From the NCBI GenBank assembly GCA_013400115.1, contig VXBP01001155.1:1-64000 (forward strand): 64,000 nucleotides of DNA, written 5' to 3'. The notes beneath the pieces were generated by a model. It saw only the letters and a program-made list of their open reading frames with translations. It was not told the origin of the DNA and did no database searches. Below, piece by piece: positions 58,780 to 64,000 of the stretch. The translations under genes were made by a program, and so were the position numbers. Within the stretch, counting starts at the first letter, position 1. Each line of letters starts with the position of its first letter. The DNA is from Rhinopomastus cyanomelas (lineage: Eukaryota; Chordata; Aves; Bucerotiformes; Rhinopomastidae).

Positions 58780-61554
58780 AAAACGTAACTTGAGAATACT
58801 TGACTGAGTTTTTCTGTGCCTAACTGTGAGATGACGTCAAGCATGAATCTTTCTACTTTACAGTTCCTTGGACTGAAATGATTCACACCCAGCAAGCACT
58901 TCTGTCTCTCCACTAACTGCAGAAGGAGACTGCCTCTGCTGTTAGGATTAAGCAAAGCATCTGAAAGGAAAACACTTGTGATGAAAGCAGGAGATGTAAG
59001 TGAGGATGATATCAGTAAACCTCATCAGCTCCACTCACGTCCTGTTGTGGTTTGTTTTGTGGGGAGCATGCAGGCTATGGCCAAGGTCAGTTTGTCAGGA
59101 GAAGGGCCATATCTTATTCTGATTTCTTCTTTGGCTGAGGAAGGTCAGCAGACCTTGAGCACAGTGCAGCATTTGCCCAGCTGTTGCATTAAGAACTGGC
59201 AGCAAGATCTCAACAAGACGATGCATCTCTGCTTTCATCAACCAATTCTTCTGGAGCAGAAACTGTGTGAGAGCACATGCTCAATCTCTGCTTTCCCTGG
59301 CAAGTTCCTTACATGAGCCAGCTGGAGAGGAGAGCAGTGAACAAGTATAGCCACCAACAGGCTCTGCAGCTGCAGGGGAGGTCTCCTTTCCAACAGAGAG
59401 GAGAACAAGCAGAGGTGCAGGAAAGAATTGACCCTTCATTGTGCCAGCAAGCAAAATGGCAGGACTTTATCAGTTTTGGAATAACATAGGCTTTAACTTG
59501 ATTGCAGAGAGATGTGAACAAAATGAAGTGGAATACTAACTGAAATAAAACCAAAATTAATGAACTCCTTCTTGAAATCCAAACAGAAAAACTATTCCAG
59601 ACTCAAAGGCCATGATTTAAGAATTATTGGTATTTGTTTCTGCATACCACAAGACATTTATTTAATTAGAGGAACATGCTTTCATTGCATTCTGAGTCAA
59701 TTAAATGAAAAAACCTCATGCTTTTTATACATTTTGAGGATTTTGCAAAACCTCGACTCTCTCCAGATTCTCTGATCCTTAACCTTACTAATTATGTGCT
59801 TTGTTTTCATTGCAAACACCATTTAAACTTCACGAACTCCTCTTACTTCTTTATTTCCAATGTCACGTAGCATGCGTGTGCAAAACCCTCACTGTGAAGA
59901 GTCCTTCAAAGGATCCAGTATGATTTGGGTCACTTTGAACCTCTACACTTCTCTTGCAGTCATCAGAGAGAATGAAGCCCTGTTGGATCAGGAAGAGAAC
60001 CATGGTGGAGTGACTGTTCATGAGGGGACACGGGGACCTCTTTGTGTTATTTTTCTTGCTTGGTGTGGGGATGGACAAGTGTTCAGTCTGATGCAGAACC
60101 TGTGCTGTGTCTTTTCAAGCAGAACCATAGCCCTCCTGAGCTTTGCAGGAAAGGAAGGAGCCTACTACATGGCTAATTTGCATGCAATCACGTAGCATAC
60201 GGGTTTTCAGGCTTCCTGGGTAATTTACTGAAGAGAATGCCTCGCATTTTCTGTACCATAAACACAATATTTAATCTGCACTAGTCGGTCTGGACAAATT
60301 TGATCATGTACTCTTCTTTTGCAAGACTTTAATTGGCTGTGGCAGAGAGCTGCACACAGTCCTTAATGCATGCTATGATGTATGTAAGATTTAAGATCGG
60401 GGAACGCAGCACATATTTATAACAGCTTCTGGGAGACTATATGCAATGAATATATTCTATCCCATGCACACCAGGGCAGAGTTAAGGATGCACACAGATC
60501 CTGCAGCGTGACATTTCCTGACTTCCACGTGCTTAACCGTGCAACCTTAACATTCCTTGAGCATTCTCCAATGGAATATCTATTAGCCCACATAAGCAGC
60601 TTGCAAGTTACTCCCACAGAGAAAGATATATCAGACTGTCCTCTTTCAACAGACATTAATTAATGTATTTTCATTTTTAAATGCACTGCTTTCCAGCCAA
60701 CACAACCTGCTGAAGATTAAAAAGCTTTAAATCTTCGCGGAGTAAGGCTCCCCAGGAAGGTTAAAAAACACAATCTGCACCCCCTTTTCTGGGATTTTCT
60801 CTGTTTTGCCCTTGCACTAAAGCTATTATGCACAGCTTGAATCCTGGGAAGACATGATACTGTGGAAATAGAAATAGTTATACTATTCTCTCTCATTTTT
60901 ACCAACTATTATTTTCTTTTGCTTTTCCTCTTTCAGCTGGTTCTATCTGCTGCAAACATCGTTTTCAAGTTATTACTTGCAGAGTAAATGCCAGCTGAAA
61001 ATTGGTGATAGATTGGAGAGATGTAAATGATTGTGTATTAAGGCCCTTGAGTGACAAAGTAGCTCTTCAGGTAACCTATTTACTCTGAATTCTTGCATGC
61101 TGGGCAATCCTCAAGGATTTTAAAGGTTTTGTTCAAATTCCTTCTATGAAATTACACGTTTAGCACACTGCTCTTTATGAAAAGTTGTACGATGTAAAGA
61201 TGTGGAAATTTGTGACGTCCTCAGTGAAGCCAGCAAGCGGTTTTAAGTGGTACCACAGACCTTGTCATAAAAGCTGGCAATGAAGGAATTACAATTGGAT
61301 GTTAGTTCCTGAGTCAAACACAGCCCTGGAGTAACCAAAGATAGATCTATTAGATTCTAAAACCTAGCCTGCGACACAGACCACAAAGGTGGGCATCTGC
61401 ATTAACAGAGTTATGTTTTGTATTTTGAATGGGTTTCTTTATAGAATCATGTATGAGTACACAGTTCTTTGAATCAGAAAAATCAGTTGCTGGTGTAGTT
61501 TAGAATTTAGCTAAGCAATAAAAAACAACAAAAGGACGTTGTGTTTCATTGCTA
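58780..61554. other. Unique sequence, no gene supported
   Basis: Composition is more balanced at 58,980-60,200 and carries 110-codon forward open stretches at 58,978-59,316 and 59,860-60,195. They show no recognisable domain, and I see no consistent splice framework. About 60,200-61,260 is AT-rich and of mixed complexity, possibly regulatory. Confidence 0.45.
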
Positions 61555-61720
61555 TGGTTTGGCCCTGGCCGGGGTGCCAGATGCCCAGCAAAGCTGCTCC
61601 GTCATTGCCCCGTCTTAGATGGAGAGGGGTGACAACATTATAATGAGAAGCTAGCAGGTAAAAGCAACAAGACTTTAATAAAGCAGAAAAAAGCAAAAGC
61701 TACACACAGGAGCAAAGTCA
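61555..61720 (-). mobile_element. Possible old LTR/ERV-related fragment
   Basis: GGTGCCAGATGCCCAGCAAA, GCTGCTCCGTCATTGCCCC and GTCTTAGATGGAGAGGGGTG, followed by an A-rich stretch, resemble (from memory) a region near the end of some avian endogenous-retrovirus LTR families in reverse orientation. I see no polymerase or envelope remnant, no paired LTR and no target duplication. The call is weak. Confidence 0.3.
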
Positions 61721-62415
61721 AATAGTAAAGATTATTCTGGCCTTCCCATCAGCAGATGATGTCTAGCTGCTGTCCTAGCAAGACACCTGGGACCATTCAC
61801 AAGAGATGAATTCGTCCACCGTGTTCATGAAGATATCAAATGCTAATGGATACAGGTAGGTAGTAAAATAAAGATTGACTATTGCAAGTCTTAATGGGCT
61901 TAGGAGCAGCTCTTGAGACTTAATGCAGCAGGTGACATTGCTGCCTCTATGCTGCTTTGGCTGTGCAAAGGTATCCATGATGCCCAGTGGGCAACAATGA
62001 ATGCCAAGGAACGGGAACTTGTTCCTCAGCACATCAAGCCATTCTCACAGCTGACATGATATCAGGTTTCTGGCATGAGGTCATCAGATCTTATCATTAG
62101 CAGCCTTGTGGTGCTCAAGACTAGGAAGGAACTGAGCAGTTGGTTTCATATTTTTCTTGTCAGAAAACCTGTCATAATGTCGTTATTTGTCTTGAAGGAC
62201 ATTTTATCTTGCTTAAAATGTTGGGTGTTATTTGTGGGAAGTGTGTGTTGATAGGACACCTCCCATAACTGACAATCTTCCTCCACAAAAAGGTGTTTTG
62301 AGATTTTGCTCGTTTTCCTCTAAAGATGAATGTGCATGATGGTTTTAAAAGGATTAAACGTATACCCTTTGATGTATCTTTACCAGGTTTTATGAATGCT
62401 TTGACCAAAAAGCGT

Positions 62416-62487
62416 GGGTGATAAATTCATTATGGGTGATAAACTTATTGTAGTGATAAACCTGCTGTGGGTGATAAACTTATTACA
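62416..62487 (+). repeat. Tandem repeat, about 4 units of 16-19 bp
   Basis: Four degenerate copies of GGGTGATAAACTTATTGTA: the first reads GGGTGATAAATTCATTAT, the third has lost its leading GG. A short minisatellite. Confidence 0.85.
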
Positions 62488-63220
62488 GAAAAGGCCTAGA
62501 ATGGTGAGGCTGACACAAGGCTTTCTATCACTGTCAGAAAAATTGCACGTTGTAAAACTTCTGCTCACATAAATGATGGCCTTGGCAAGATCCTCTCTTC
62601 CACCTCCCCTTCTAAAGTGTGAGCTGAGACACTTACAAGGTTGCAACTACTATCTTAAGTCTCACAGCTCACAAATCTCAACCCATTCTTGTTAACCAGT
62701 CCACGCTCTTTGTTAGTGTCTGATGTTTCCTTGCTATCACCTACATTCCAGAACAAGAATTCCTGTCTTCCCCCAACAGATATCCCAAATCACCCTTCCT
62801 TTCCCCAATGTTGTTCACGAAAGCGTTGCTTGGTCCCACCACCATGTCCACCTTGTTTTGACCACTATCCTGTTTCTCCTAGTCTTCTGTATTAACCTTT
62901 GCCCAGAAAGTATCAATAGACCCTCCTGAGATCCTTTGCTAGAGATCTTCTACTAAACATCCATTTTAACACTAGCAAGACGTTATCCCCTGTAATGATT
63001 CAGTTGAATGCTAAAGAGTTCCTTGCAACACAACTTTTCTAGAGAGGTTTTGAAAACTTCTTGGCGATGAAGATCTTTCCCTCCATCCCCCCCAGCACCT
63101 GTAGAATGACATGAGAAAGGCACTTACCGATCATGTGAAGGGCCAAAATTAGTCACTTAGATCTGCACCTGGAAAATGTATTAAAATACTGACTCTGTGA
63201 TGGCTGTGCCTTCTACAGAT

Positions 63221-63263
63221 GACACGGTTCACTAATGAACCGTGACACCCTTCACTAATGAAC
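63221..63263 (+). repeat. Direct repeat containing a palindrome
   Basis: GACACGGTTCACTAATGAAC (63,221-63,240) is repeated as GACACCCTTCACTAATGAAC (63,244-63,263), period 23, with two differences. The first copy plus the following CGTG also forms a perfect 8-bp hairpin (CACGGTTC … GAACCGTG, 63,223-63,244). Confidence 0.88.
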
Positions 63264-64000
63264 TAAGCAGATGCAGCCTGTGTCCTCAACTGAATCCAGG
63301 TTTCCTATTCACTTTCTTCTCAGTGCCTTTTTTTATCTTAGGCTTTCTGGTCACTACCAATTGACTTCAGACCACATATTTACTAAAATGTACAGACAAT
63401 TGAATGCAGGAGAAACCCTACAGTCAACTGAGATCCAAGCCTTTTTAGTAGCATCAGAAGACAATGCTTAGGTAAGTAAACAAACCATTGTATCTGACAG
63501 CAAACATACACCATGACTGAACTCCATCACTCGGTCACTTGACATAAGTGTTTTCAGAAAAGATTTAAGAAGGCAAGATCATGGCAATTTTATTGCAGTG
63601 CCAAGGGATCTTTCCACGGGACAGTTCAGTGATAGCTGAATGGCTCAGTGACACAGAAAACTTTTCTCCTGATTTTATGTATTTAGCTGTTTTCTGCTGA
63701 CTTTGTGAATCTAATTGACTCAGTAAAAGATCTTACAGGTAGCAGAAACAGCACAAAGGAGGGGCTGTTACAGTGCAAAGTGTTTCCAGTGTAAGAGCAG
63801 GGCCAGGTACACTGCAAGCACAGGCTGATGGGGAGCAAGAGCTCCTTTCAGCAGGTCTCTGCACTGTTGGATCAGGTACCAGAGCAAGCTGTTGCAATGA
63901 GGAAATTCAGATAAATGTAAAGAGGAAAACAGAGTCAACAAGCTCTCACTACAGGGCAGTATTTAGTCTCAGAGTGTTTTGTTTCTAAACATTTTCATCT

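Larger units (their letters stand above)
61721..64000. other. Unique sequence, no gene supported
   Basis: Apart from the two small repeats listed separately (62,416-62,487 and 63,221-63,263), nothing is recognised. Pyrimidine-rich at 62,740-62,900. Confidence 0.5.

Noticed and set aside
59860..60195. 111-codon forward open stretch
   Set aside because: Looks gene-like in composition but I recognise no family, and flanking splice signals do not form a consistent exon.

Overview
The window looks like bird nuclear DNA. No host protein-coding gene can be supported in it. The main evidence is about thirty fragments of CR1 LINE retrotransposons (roughly 10 kb, about 15 % of the window by my hand count). 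Many keep the diagnostic CR1 3' end: a block reading 'ggattggactagatgatct', then a short tail of repeated ATTCTATG. The rest is AT-rich, CpG-poor, stop-rich sequence, as expected of an avian intergenic region or a very long intron. I see no tRNA, rRNA, CRISPR array, operon or bacterial feature. CR1 at this density, much of it from one similar subfamily, suggests a lineage with a CR1 burst, but I cannot name the species.

Layout. Bases 1-841 are a reverse-strand CR1 cut by the window edge. Bases 842-9,930 are unique sequence with scattered CR1 pieces: a 0.63 kb forward copy at 6,979-7,609, an old reverse copy at 8,347-8,502, and several tail-only scraps. Bases 9,930-10,718 hold a reverse CR1 split by a forward CR1. 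The inner copy is flanked by a repeated AAGAG and contains a single N where about 500 bp is missing. Bases 11-23 kb are mostly unique sequence with poly-A, poly-C and TTTTG tracts. Bases 23.57-24.44 kb form the only clear CpG island, with GC boxes, a CRE-like site and donor-like splice sites on both strands. It is the best candidate promoter.

Bases 25.6-31.4 kb are a repeat-rich block: two reverse CR1s, a head-to-head CR1 pair, and a long decayed forward CR1 (endonuclease to 3' end) broken by a hAT-type DNA transposon that itself contains an 87-base assembly gap. Bases 33-34.2 kb hold three small CR1 pieces. Bases 34.2-41.7 kb are unique and contain a strong 71-nt hairpin at 34,949-35,019. 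Forward CR1s lie at 41.7, 43.2-44.0 and 47.7-49.0 kb; the last is the longest and keeps the reverse-transcriptase FADD motif. Two overlapping perfect hairpins lie at 46.08-46.11 kb. Bases 49-64 kb are mostly unique, with a lone CR1 endonuclease fragment (53.2 kb), two adjacent reverse CR1s (58.5 kb), a possible LTR fragment (61.6 kb), a tandem repeat (62.4 kb) and a palindrome/direct-repeat pair (63.2 kb).

No genes work together here. The CR1 reading frames are all truncated or shifted and are dead copies. I found no new biological system. The items most worth checking are the CpG island, the 34.95 kb hairpin, the 46.08 kb overlapping hairpins and the nested transposons, which give relative ages.
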